A stretch of 64,000 nucleotides of DNA from Paracoccaceae bacterium. Lineage in GTDB: Bacteria > Pseudomonadota > Alphaproteobacteria > Rhodobacterales > Rhodobacteraceae. A model generated the notes under the pieces. It made no database searches, was not told the origin of the DNA, and saw only the letters and a program-made list of their open reading frames with translations. Below are positions 8,143 to 16,444 of the stretch, in pieces. Position 1 is the first letter of the stretch; each line of letters starts with the position of its first letter. Position numbers and translations under genes: made by a program. The stretch spans positions 1 through 64,000 of the forward strand of contig JAOHEK010000005.1 of NCBI GenBank assembly GCA_028097405.1, in the 5' to 3' direction.

Positions 8143-9165
8143 TCAGCCCTTTTTCAGTTCGCGATTGCCCAGCAACTCGGCAATTTGCACCGCGTTCAAC
8201 GCAGCACCCTTGCGCAAGTTGTCCGACACGCACCAAAAGTTCAGACCGTTCTCAATCGTGCCATCCTGACGGATGCGGCTGATATAAGTCGCAAATTCAC
8301 CCACACATTCAATCGGCGTTATATAACCACCGTCTTCGCGCTTATCGACAACCATGATGCCGGGTGCTTCGCGTAAGATATCCCGCGCTTCGTCTTCGTC
8401 TAGAAACTCTTCCGTCTCGATGTTGATCGCTTCGGAATGGCCGACAAAAACCGGGACGCGAACGCAAGTCGCTGTCACCTTGATCGACTTATCAATGATC
8501 TTCTTGGTCTCAACGACCATCTTCCATTCTTCCTTGGTCGATCCATCTTCCATGAAAACGTCGATCTGAGGAATGACATTGAACGCGATCTGTTTTTGGA
8601 ACGCCTTCGGAGGCTTGTCGTCCGTCGGGTTGTAGATCGACTTCGTTTGATCCCAAAGCTCGTCCAAACCGTCCTTACCGGCACCCGACACAGACTGATA
8701 GGTGCTGACAACAACCCGCTTGATCGTCGCGCGATTATGCAACGGCTTCAGCGCCACAACCATCTGCGCGGTCGAACAATTCGGGTTCGCGATGATGTTT
8801 CGGTTCTTGTAACCCGAAATCGCCTCGGGGTTCACTTCCGGCACAATCAACGGAATATCATGCTCGTATCGATACAAAGACGAATTATCGATCACCACAC
8901 AGCCAGCTTTGGCGGCCTTCGGCGCGTATTCCTTCGTCGGCACCGAACCAATGGCAAACAGTGCAATGTCAAAGCCCGTGAAATCGAATGTAGCAAGGTC
9001 CTTGGTCTTAAGCGTCTTATCCCCAAAACTTACTTCCGTGCCTTGCGATTTACGGCTCGCCAAAGCAACAATCTCATCTACAGGGAACTGGCGTTCAGCC
9101 AGTATATTCAGCATTTCGCGGCCCACGTTTCCAGTGGCGCCGACAACAGCGACGCGATAGCCCAC
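8143..9165 (-). CDS. asd: Aspartate-semialdehyde dehydrogenase
   Basis: Reduces aspartyl-4-phosphate to aspartate semialdehyde with NADPH, at the branch to lysine/diaminopimelate and to threonine and methionine. The 340-aa protein has the nucleotide-binding start VAVVGATGNVGREML, the active-site cysteine in NPNCSTAQM at about 130-138, and the substrate and acid-base region RVPVFVGHSEAINIE in the second half. The length is normal. It stands alone on the minus strand; lysA, which acts later in the same lysine branch, lies at 55 kb. Confidence 0.96.
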   Translation of the reverse strand: MGYRVAVVGATGNVGREMLNILAERQFPVDEIVALASRKSQGTEVSFGDKTLKTKDLATFDFTGFDIALFAIGSVPTKEYAPKAAKAGCVVIDNSSLYRYEHDIPLIVPEVNPEAISGYKNRNIIANPNCSTAQMVVALKPLHNRATIKRVVVSTYQSVSGAGKDGLDELWDQTKSIYNPTDDKPPKAFQKQIAFNVIPQIDVFMEDGSTKEEWKMVVETKKIIDKSIKVTATCVRVPVFVGHSEAINIETEEFLDEDEARDILREAPGIMVVDKREDGGYITPIECVGEFATYISRIRQDGTIENGLNFWCVSDNLRKGAALNAVQIAELLGNRELKKG

Positions 9166-9267
9166 AATGACCTCCTATTGGTTGGGACCAGCGGGCTATA
9201 GCCTGCGCTTTGCGTCGGGAAAAGACCCAATGGCGTGAACGGTGATGATTATCTGTGATAAGGCCGA

Positions 9268-10437
9268 TCAGCCAACCCGCACACCAATCTCAAGCCCCGC
9301 CGCCACACCTGACGACCAAGCCCACTGAAAGTTGTACCCGCCCAACCAGCCCGTCACATCGACGGCCTCACCAATGACGAACAACCCCGGCACCGTCTTC
9401 ACTTCCATCGTCTTGGACGACAGCGCATCCGTATCAATCCCGCCCGCCGTAACTTCGGCCTTGGCGTAGCCTTCGGTGCCCGTCGGCGTGAACTCCAACC
9501 CCCTCAACTGATCCGCAACTTTGTCCAAGGCGGCGTCCGGCACATTGGACAGTTCCTTTGTCACGCCAAACCTCTGGTCCAGCACATCGGCCAAGCGCTT
9601 CGGAAAATGCTCGGCTAAAGCCGCCTTCAAATGCGTCCGCGGCATCTGACGTTTGATCTCTTTCAAAACCTGATGAGCCCCCGGCAAAATATCCAGCGAA
9701 ACCGACTGCCCCTGCGACCAATAGGACGAAACCTGCAAGATCGACGGCCCCGACAACCCACGATGGGTGAACAGGGCGGCTTCTTCAAACAACACATCCC
9801 CAACGCGTGCCACGCTGGGAACAGCAACGCCCGAGATGTCCTTGAACGCCTGATCGGCCTTGCCCAAAGTAAAGGGCACCAAAGCAGGGCGCGGCGTCAC
9901 AACGCTCACCCCAAACTGACGCGCAATGTCATAGGCGATGCCTGTCGCACCCATCTTCGGGATAGACGGCCCACCCGTCGCAACAACAAGGTTCGCCGCC
10001 ACCGCATCACCCACATGAAACTGCCCGTCGCGATGGGCAATGTCACCGATTGCGGTCGACAGGCGCACCTCGACGCCGCCCTTGGCGCATTCGTCCAGCA
10101 ACATGGCCACCACTTGGCGGGCCGAGCCATCACAGAACAACTGTCCAAGGGTCTTCTCATGCCATGCGATTTTGTGCTGCTCGATCAACGCCAGAAAATC
10201 CCACTGCGTATACCGGCTAAGTGCTGATTTCGCGAAATGTGGGTTCTCGGACAGAAAGCATGTCGGCTCAGCGCCGGTATTGGTGAAGTTGCACCGCCCG
10301 CCGCCCGAGATCAGGATTTTCTTACCGGCCTTTTCGGCGTGATCCAGCAAGAACACCTTCGCACCCGCTTGGCCCGCCGTGGCCGCCGCCATCAAACCTG
10401 CTCCGCCTGCACCCAATATGATCGCGTCAAATGTCAT
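9268..10437 (-). CDS. HI0933/YhiN-type NAD(P)/FAD flavoprotein
   Basis: A flavoprotein of the family typified by HI0933 and YhiN, often annotated as aminoacetone oxidase-like or BaiN-like. The dinucleotide-binding start AIILGAGGAGLMAAATAG is followed by the family-specific GGGRCNFTNTG at about 46-56 and the C-terminal FAD contact GEAVDVTGWLGGYNFQWAWSSG. The length of 389 aa fits. The physiological substrate of this family is not settled, so I give no reaction. It is monocistronic on the minus strand, with a 440-bp gap before the Rieske gene. Confidence 0.9.
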   Translation of the reverse strand: MTFDAIILGAGGAGLMAAATAGQAGAKVFLLDHAEKAGKKILISGGGRCNFTNTGAEPTCFLSENPHFAKSALSRYTQWDFLALIEQHKIAWHEKTLGQLFCDGSARQVVAMLLDECAKGGVEVRLSTAIGDIAHRDGQFHVGDAVAANLVVATGGPSIPKMGATGIAYDIARQFGVSVVTPRPALVPFTLGKADQAFKDISGVAVPSVARVGDVLFEEAALFTHRGLSGPSILQVSSYWSQGQSVSLDILPGAHQVLKEIKRQMPRTHLKAALAEHFPKRLADVLDQRFGVTKELSNVPDAALDKVADQLRGLEFTPTGTEGYAKAEVTAGGIDTDALSSKTMEVKTVPGLFVIGEAVDVTGWLGGYNFQWAWSSGVAAGLEIGVRVG

Positions 10438-10877
10438 AGCGCCCTTTTAGGCCAGCGGGTGAGACGTGCAAGCGGCGCGGGTTAACAGTGTGTTCATCTG
10501 TCTTAACGCGCGCGCTTGAACAGGCCCAAAGCGCGTAATTTTCGGGGCGATCCACCGACGTGATACCGACGCAATACCGACGTGATACAGACGTTGAACC
10601 GAAACCCCATTTCGCCTGTCCGCCTTGGTATAGCGGGGTGTTTACCTTTGACACTCCCTCACGCAACACCGACGCTGCGAACGCTCCATTAACCCAAACG
10701 GGTCTGATGCCGCCTGACTTGCCAGCTTTGATGGCGCGAAATGCCTATTTCACCTAATTTTCTTCACCGCATGTCGCAGCGGTTGTATTTTATGACGCCT
10801 TTAAGGGCGTTTACGACCGTCACCCAGACAATGCTTTCATCATCGTCGCGGAACTTTCGAGCGATTGGAGTTGTCCC
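10438..10877. other. Intergenic region upstream of the Rieske oxygenase gene
   Basis: 440 bp without a supported gene; short frames on both strands lack ribosome sites and domains. It must hold the promoters of the divergent flavoprotein and Rieske genes. The main visible structure is a four-unit 11-bp tandem repeat at 10556-10599. AT-rich stretches near 10755-10795 (for example TTGTATTTTATGAC) could be part of the Rieske promoter, but I cannot fix -35 and -10 boxes with confidence. Confidence 0.4.
10556..10599. repeat. Four 11-bp tandem repeats
   Basis: Units are CGACGTGATAC, CGACGCAATAC, CGACGTGATAC and AGACGTTGAAC, head to tail. Units 1 and 3 are identical, unit 2 differs at two bases and unit 4 is more diverged. 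The 11-bp period is close to one helical turn, so a protein binding each unit would sit on the same face of the DNA. The array lies about 280 bp upstream of the Rieske gene and 120 bp upstream of the divergent flavoprotein gene. Confidence 0.6.
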
Positions 10878-12032
10878 ATGAATGCACCTGCCGGACTAAA
10901 AACTGTTCTAAAAGACGTGGCAAAGGCCAAAGGTTTGCCCAATGCGCATTACATTGACCCGGCCGTTTTCGAAGAAGAACGTCACCACGTTTTGTACGCT
11001 AACTGGGCAGGTATAGGCTTCGGCAAAGACATCCCCGAAATCGGCGACGCCAAACCCGTCGACTTCCTTGGCATGCCCTTGTTGCTGGTGCGCGACGAAG
11101 ACGGAGCCATAAACGTCTATCAAAACACCTGTCGCCATCGCGGTATGATCCTTGTCGAAGAACCCCAGAAAATCCGTGGCGCTATCCGCTGCCCCTATCA
11201 CAGCTGGTGCTACACCCTGAAAGGCGCGCTGCGCACAACGCCCCATGTGGGCGGTCCGGGCACAAACATTCACGACGACATCAAACGCGACGAACTGGGT
11301 TTACTCCGCGTCCGTGCCCATGTTTGGCAAGATGTGGTCTTTGTGAACATCGACGGTCAAGCCGCTCCGTTTGAGGAAGCGAACGCCGGTCTGCTAGAGC
11401 GATGGAAGGAGTTCGAAAAACCCACGTTTCACGGCGGTGCGGCGGCTTCATTCAAGCTGGACGTCAAAACCAACTGGAAGCTGGCGGTCGAGAATTACTG
11501 TGAAAGCTATCACCTGCCTTGGGTTCATCCGGGCCTGAACAGCTATTCCCGGCTGGAAGATCACTACCATATCGAAGAACGTGGATTTTACTCGGGCCAA
11601 GGTACTTTGGTGTACCGCCAACTGACAAGCGAAGGCGGCGCGGTCTTTCCCGATTTCGAGGGCCTCAGCGACAAGTGGGATACGGGCGCCGAATACATTT
11701 CCGTTTATCCAAACGTCCTTATGGGCGTTCACCGTGACCACACCTATGCCATCATACTGGAGCCGGTCGCATTGGCAGAAACTGTGGAGCATATTGAAAT
11801 ATATTACGCAGAACCTCCCGAGCATTTGCCGGATGGCTTGGTCGAAGCAAACTCTAAACAATGGAAAGAGGTTTTCGTCGAAGATGTTTTCGTCGTCGAA
11901 GGAATGCAGAAAGGCCGTCAGGGTATCTTATTTGACGGCGGCAAATTCTCACCTGCGATGGATGGGCCGACCCATAATTTTCACCACTGGGTGGCCACAA
12001 ACATTGAAGCGGGCCGGGCCAAATCTGCGTGA
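10878..12032 (+). CDS. Rieske [2Fe-2S] oxygenase alpha subunit, quaternary-amine type
   Basis: Oxygenase component that uses a Rieske cluster and a mononuclear iron to hydroxylate its substrate. Cluster ligands are Cys85, His87, Cys105 and His108 (CRH...CPYH). The iron site is ENYCESYHLPWVHPG, with His212 and His217, and Glu209 three residues before the first His. Most aromatic ring dioxygenases have Asp at that bridging position; Glu is the pattern known from carnitine oxygenase CntA. The substrate is therefore probably a betaine-like quaternary amine that is N-demethylated. The next genes, a coupled small protein and a dimethylglycine-dehydrogenase-like enzyme, agree. No reductase gene is in the window. 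The family fit is firm; the exact substrate is inference. Confidence 0.85.
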   Translation: MNAPAGLKTVLKDVAKAKGLPNAHYIDPAVFEEERHHVLYANWAGIGFGKDIPEIGDAKPVDFLGMPLLLVRDEDGAINVYQNTCRHRGMILVEEPQKIRGAIRCPYHSWCYTLKGALRTTPHVGGPGTNIHDDIKRDELGLLRVRAHVWQDVVFVNIDGQAAPFEEANAGLLERWKEFEKPTFHGGAAASFKLDVKTNWKLAVENYCESYHLPWVHPGLNSYSRLEDHYHIEERGFYSGQGTLVYRQLTSEGGAVFPDFEGLSDKWDTGAEYISVYPNVLMGVHRDHTYAIILEPVALAETVEHIEIYYAEPPEHLPDGLVEANSKQWKEVFVEDVFVVEGMQKGRQGILFDGGKFSPAMDGPTHNFHHWVATNIEAGRAKSA

Positions 12033-12286
12033 TGGTCGACGTCCGATCTGACTTGGATGCAGCTTTGTTGGCCGCGCACGCGAAAGGCGATGGCTTTGAG
12101 CTGTCTCGGCTTTATGCTGACGCGGCAGATCAGGCCGAACGTGACCAAGATACGGATGCAGTATGCTTTTTCCTGACCCAAGCCTATGTCTCTGCCTTGG
12201 AAACAGGCTTGCCTTCGGCCAGTGTTTTAAACCAAAGACTGGTGCAATATGGGCGAGAGGTCGTGCAAGCGGATTTGATGTCCTAA
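12032..12286 (+). CDS. Small helical protein coupled to the Rieske oxygenase, 84 aa
   Basis: The ATG shares one base with the Rieske stop (TGATG), so the gene is translationally coupled; a GTG at 12029 is an alternative start. The product is acidic and helical, with a repeat-like pattern (LDAALLAAHAKGDGFELSRLYADAADQAE... CFFLTQAYVSALETG) resembling one or two TPR-like hairpins. No catalytic motif is seen. Its position between the oxygenase and the FAD enzyme suggests an accessory role in this pathway. Function is unknown. Confidence 0.75.
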   Translation: MVDVRSDLDAALLAAHAKGDGFELSRLYADAADQAERDQDTDAVCFFLTQAYVSALETGLPSASVLNQRLVQYGREVVQADLMS

Positions 12287-12350
12287 ACGATGAAACGCGG
12301 ACCAAGCCACAGTTGAGTATGCGACAGGACAGTCGAAGAAAGTGACGCCC

Positions 12351-14759
12351 ATGAAAACCCACGCCCAAGCCGTCGTCATCGGAGGCGGCGTCATTGGCTG
12401 CTCGATCCTATATCACCTTGCGAAACTCGGCTGGAGCGACGTTGTTCTTCTAGAGCGGGACGAGCTGACATCAGGTTCCACATGGCACGCAGCGGCGAAT
12501 ATTCACGGGCTGCATGACCACACCAACATCACCCGCATCCAGAACTACACCATGGATTTATACAACGGGCTTGAGGCCGAAACCGGCCAAAGCTGCGGGG
12601 TGTTCCAGCCGGGCTCATTATACTTGGCGCAGACCGAAGCACGCGAACACCAGCTGCGCCTGCAAGAGGCTAAGGCAAAGAACTACAACATGAAATTCCG
12701 CGAAGTCAGCCGCAACGAGGCCGAGGCGCTGCACCCATTGGTCAACTTCGACGGCATCCGCTGCATCATGTTCGAAGAATCCGGTGGCAATGTTGATCCG
12801 TCCGGCGTCACCAATGCTTATGCCGTTGGCGCACGTCAGCGCGGCGCAGAAATTCACCGATTCACGCCTGTCACAGGCACAGAACAACAAACCGACGGCT
12901 CGTGGATTGTGCGAACACCCAAGGGCGACATTCGCACCGATTGGGTCGTGAATGCCGCCGGTCTTTGGGGGCGCGAAGTGGCTGCGATGGCGGGCCTGAC
13001 CTTGCCACTTCAACCGACCGAGCATCAGTATTTCGTCACCGAAACCATCGCCGAGATTGCCGCGATGGATCGCCGCTTGCCGTCTGTTGCGGACCGGGAC
13101 GGTGAATATTACTTGCGCCAAGAAGGCAAAGGTTTGCTGATAGGGGCTTATGAACGCGACCTGAAATACTGGGCCGAAGAGGGCACTCCGCTTGATTTCG
13201 CCCATGATCTTTTCCCGGATGATCTTGAGCGGATCGAAGAAAACATGATGCGCGCCATCGACCGAGTTCCCGTCGTTGGCACGGCTGGGATCAAGCGCGT
13301 GATCAACGGCCCGATGATCTGGTCGCCGGATGCCAACGTGCTTTACGGCCCGCACCCCGATCTGAAAAACTACTTCTGTTGCAACGGTATCATCCCTGGT
13401 TTCTCGCAGTCGGGCGGAATGGGTTTGATGGCGGCGCAATGGATGATGACAGGTGAAAGCGAATTCGACATGTTCGCTTGGGACGTCGCGCGGTTCGGGG
13501 AATGGGCGGACGCAGCCTTCACCAAGGCAAAAGTGGGCGACCAATATGCGCATCGGTTTTCGATCCATTTCCCGAACGAAGAACGTGCTGCCGGTCGCCC
13601 GGTTCGGGTGCGCCCTGTCTATGACCGTCAAAAAGAAATGGGCGCAAAGTTTGGTCTGAACTACGGGTGGGAACATCCGCTTTATTTCGCGAAAGACGTC
13701 GAAGAAAGCGCAGGTTTCACCCGGCAGCCATGGTGGGATGTCGTCGGGCGCGAATGTAAAATGTTGCGCGATGCCGCCGGTATCATCGACATTTCGAACT
13801 TCGCCAAATACCGGGCGAACGGGATAGGCGCGAGCGATTGGTTGAACGCGATCTTTGCCAACAACATGCCAAAAGCAACGGGCCGGTCGTGCCTCACCCC
13901 TCTGATCGGGGCACGAGGCGGATTAGCCGGCGACTTTACGGTGACCAAGCTTGGGGATGAGGACTTCCTGATCATCGGCTCGGGCATGGCTGAAGGATAT
14001 CACAAGCGGTTCTTTGCCGCGGTCGCGCGGCCAGACAGCGTAACATTCGAAAGCCGGACCGAAGCGATGTGCGGCTTCAATGTCGCCGGTCCCAAGTCCC
14101 GCGATCTGTTGCAACGGATGACCAACACGTCGCTTGCAACAAAGGATTTCCCGTTCATGCGCTCGCAGCAGATCACGTTGGCCGGTATCGATCTTGTCGC
14201 TTTGCGTGTCAGCTTTACCGGGGATTTGGGCTGGGAATTGCACTGTCGGACGGAAGATCAGGAAACGCTTTATGCCGCACTTCTTGAAGCCGGAGAAGCC
14301 TTTGGCGCAGGCCCTGTGGGCAGCCGAGCCTTGATGAGCTTGCGCGTCGAAAAAGGCTATGGATCATGGAGCCGGGAATATTCGCCCGAATGGTGGCCGC
14401 AAGAATCCGGCATGGACGGGTTGATCAAGCTGGACAAAGATTTCCTGAACAAAGACTCCTATCTGGCCCTGAAAGACAAAGCGCCCCGCGAAACCCTTCA
14501 AGTGATCGAAGTGCTGGAAACGCCCATGAACGCCGACGCAACCGGGGGCGAGCCGATCTTTCTGCCCGACGGCACGCCGGTTGGGCGTGTCACCTCGGGC
14601 ACCTATGGCTATACGGTGGGTAAGTCGCTGGCGCTTGGCTACATCAGCAAAGCCTCGCCGGGTGACACAGTGAACGTCATGATCCTTGGCGTGCCGCACC
14701 GAGGCGTGATCCTTGCCGAACCCCCCTTCGATCCAGGCGGCGACAAGCTTCGCGCCTGA
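12351..14759 (+). CDS. Dimethylglycine/sarcosine dehydrogenase-like FAD-GcvT fusion protein
   Basis: Two-part enzyme of 802 aa. The N-terminal half is a DAO-type FAD domain (AVVIGGGVIGCSILYHLAKLG) with SGSTWHAAAN, where the His corresponds to the residue that carries covalent FAD in dimethylglycine dehydrogenase. The C-terminal half (from about residue 420) is a GcvT/aminomethyltransferase-like folate domain (RDAAGIIDISNFAKY, GDLGWELHC, SLRVEKGYGSW). Such enzymes oxidise N-methyl amines and pass the one-carbon unit to tetrahydrofolate. ATG 12351 is preferred over GTG 12342 because it is followed directly by the conserved core. Downstream of the Rieske gene, it could take dimethylglycine to sarcosine; other N-methyl substrates are possible. 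Confidence 0.88.
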   Translation: MKTHAQAVVIGGGVIGCSILYHLAKLGWSDVVLLERDELTSGSTWHAAANIHGLHDHTNITRIQNYTMDLYNGLEAETGQSCGVFQPGSLYLAQTEAREHQLRLQEAKAKNYNMKFREVSRNEAEALHPLVNFDGIRCIMFEESGGNVDPSGVTNAYAVGARQRGAEIHRFTPVTGTEQQTDGSWIVRTPKGDIRTDWVVNAAGLWGREVAAMAGLTLPLQPTEHQYFVTETIAEIAAMDRRLPSVADRDGEYYLRQEGKGLLIGAYERDLKYWAEEGTPLDFAHDLFPDDLERIEENMMRAIDRVPVVGTAGIKRVINGPMIWSPDANVLYGPHPDLKNYFCCNGIIPGFSQSGGMGLMAAQWMMTGESEFDMFAWDVARFGEWADAAFTKAKVGDQYAHRFSIHFPNEERAAGRPVRVRPVYDRQKEMGAKFGLNYGWEHPLYFAKDVEESAGFTRQPWWDVVGRECKMLRDAAGIIDISNFAKYRANGIGASDWLNAIFANNMPKATGRSCLTPLIGARGGLAGDFTVTKLGDEDFLIIGSGMAEGYHKRFFAAVARPDSVTFESRTEAMCGFNVAGPKSRDLLQRMTNTSLATKDFPFMRSQQITLAGIDLVALRVSFTGDLGWELHCRTEDQETLYAALLEAGEAFGAGPVGSRALMSLRVEKGYGSWSREYSPEWWPQESGMDGLIKLDKDFLNKDSYLALKDKAPRETLQVIEVLETPMNADATGGEPIFLPDGTPVGRVTSGTYGYTVGKSLALGYISKASPGDTVNVMILGVPHRGVILAEPPFDPGGDKLRA

Positions 14760-14764
14760 TCGCC

Positions 14765-15595
14765 TTACTTGGTGTAAAGGTTGGCCAAGACCTGTCGCGT
14801 AATCGCTGTGATCGGGGCTTCAACCTCGCTTAGGATCTGAACCCGATCAAAGCGGTCGGCATCCTTGGCTACGGCATCGCGCAAGGCTTTCCCAAACGCC
14901 ATGCGCAGCTCGGTGCCGATATTGAATTTGCAGATCGATGTGTTGCGCGCCAGTCGTGCCCTTTGGTCATGAGGCACGCCCGATCCACCGTGGATCACCA
15001 GCGGCACTTCGTTCAGTTCTTGGATCGCGGCAATCCTGTCTTCATCCAACCCGCCCGAGCGGTCCTGCTGCAAATGCACATTTCCGACCGAGATCGCCAT
15101 GGCATCCACGCCGGTTTCCCGCGCGAACCGCGCCGCTTGGTCCGGATCGGTGCCCGCAGACGCCTCGCCCTGATCATAGCCGACAAAGCCAATCTCGCCT
15201 TCGCAGGAAATCCCGGCAGCATGGGCCATTTCGGCAATTGCAGCGGTCTCATCAATGTTCTGCGGCAAGGGTTTGCGCGAACCGTCGAACATCAGCGAGG
15301 TAAAGCCACTGTCCAAGGCTTCAATACATTCAGCAATTTCATAGCCGTGGTCCAAATGCGCGACGACAGGCACGCTTGCACCTTCCGCCAAATGCCGGAA
15401 CATTTTGCCAAGGACGGGCAGGGGCGTATGAGCGCGGCAACCCGGCCCCGCCTGCAAGATCAGCGGGCAGCCAACCTCTTCGGCGGCGGCCACAAAGGCG
15501 CGCATATCTTCCCAACCCAAAGTCACTACACCGGCTACGGCAAAACCGTTTTTCAGCGCAGGCTGCAAAACCTCTGACAGTGTGGCAAGCGTCAT
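14765..15595 (-). CDS. Class II fructose-bisphosphate aldolase family protein (IolJ-like)
   Basis: Zinc-dependent class II aldolase of 276 aa. Visible motifs are VVAHLDHGYEI (metal His), LMFDGSRKPLPQNI, SCEGEIGFVG, ISVGNVH and IHGGSGVP, the last two for phosphate and metal binding. It is the last gene of the iolD-iolC-iolB row and its start overlaps the iolB stop by four bases. In inositol catabolism the aldolase cleaves 2-deoxy-5-keto-6-phosphogluconate to dihydroxyacetone phosphate and malonic semialdehyde, the job expected here. It is shorter and more diverged than glycolytic Fba, so the assignment rests on motifs plus context. Confidence 0.85.
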   Translation of the reverse strand: MTLATLSEVLQPALKNGFAVAGVVTLGWEDMRAFVAAAEEVGCPLILQAGPGCRAHTPLPVLGKMFRHLAEGASVPVVAHLDHGYEIAECIEALDSGFTSLMFDGSRKPLPQNIDETAAIAEMAHAAGISCEGEIGFVGYDQGEASAGTDPDQAARFARETGVDAMAISVGNVHLQQDRSGGLDEDRIAAIQELNEVPLVIHGGSGVPHDQRARLARNTSICKFNIGTELRMAFGKALRDAVAKDADRFDRVQILSEVEAPITAITRQVLANLYTK

Positions 15596-16434
15596 TTGAA
15601 CTTGGCGATCATGTCTTTGATGCCGGGGATCGTTTCGATCTGATAAGCATGGCTTGGTTGAAAATACTGAACAAGACTGCGCTGGCTCAGACCACCCAGA
15701 ATAGTGAAATAATACATCTCATAGCCGGGCAAAACGCAGCAGGGATGATAGCCGTTATCCAGACAAATCGTCGATCCATCCACAATGTGGTAGGCATCGC
15801 CAGCCTTGCCGTCTTCGCGTTGCAACATCTGCACGCCCGAGCCGTGGTTGGGCCGAAAGCGGAAGTTGTAGGTTTCGTCGTGGCGCGTTTCATCCGGCAA
15901 ACGGTCGGTGTCGTGCTTGTGGCTGGGAAAGCCCGACCAGCCCCCTTGCCCGACGGTGAATAGCTCACTGACCAATAGCCGGCCTACGCGGTCATGCTGC
16001 TTCTGACCCAGTATGTGCTTGATCTTGCGATGTGTTTTGGTGTCATCGGAACCATATTGCACCACATCCAACTCATCCGAACGAACGGCAAAAGGTTCAA
16101 GGGTTTTGTCGTATTTCGCCCCGGCCACAAAGATTTCAGCCTCATCAGACGTGCAAACCATCGTTGATTTGCCACCAGACGGCACATAAACCCCTTCGGG
16201 TTCGCCATCCCAAACGTCGATGCCGCGGCCGCCCAAGGCATCGGCTTTGAAACCTTCGACATCCACATCGATTGTGCCGGTGGCGGGGGCAATACAGGTT
16301 TCAAATCCGGGCACTTGGTATTCAAAGGCCTGACCCGCCTTCAACTTGACGATGTTGAAATAATTCAGCGGTACCGTCACGTCGCCAGTATCGACGATAG
16401 GCTTATTTTGATTGTCATAGGGCGCGATGTGCAT
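15592..16434 (-). CDS. iolB: 5-deoxy-glucuronate isomerase
   Basis: Converts 5-deoxy-glucuronate to 5-keto-2-deoxygluconate in myo-inositol breakdown. A cupin-type enzyme; the family stretches VGRLLVSELFTVGQGGWSGFPSHKHD and ETYNFRFRPNHGSGVQM are present, with histidines for metal binding. The open frame runs further upstream, but ATG 16434 has AAAGGA six bases before it and gives the normal 280-aa protein, so the longer start is rejected. It overlaps the aldolase gene by four bases and follows iolC by ten. Confidence 0.93.
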   Translation of the reverse strand: MHIAPYDNQNKPIVDTGDVTVPLNYFNIVKLKAGQAFEYQVPGFETCIAPATGTIDVDVEGFKADALGGRGIDVWDGEPEGVYVPSGGKSTMVCTSDEAEIFVAGAKYDKTLEPFAVRSDELDVVQYGSDDTKTHRKIKHILGQKQHDRVGRLLVSELFTVGQGGWSGFPSHKHDTDRLPDETRHDETYNFRFRPNHGSGVQMLQREDGKAGDAYHIVDGSTICLDNGYHPCCVLPGYEMYYFTILGGLSQRSLVQYFQPSHAYQIETIPGIKDMIAKFK

Positions 16435-16444
16435 GAGGTATCCT

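Noticed and set aside
8437-9201. 254-codon plus-strand frame opposite asd
   Set aside because: Antisense to asd; Arg/His-rich composition typical of shadow frames.
12618-13676. 352-codon open frame opposite the FAD-GcvT fusion gene
   Set aside because: Antisense shadow of a well-supported gene; no recognisable domain.
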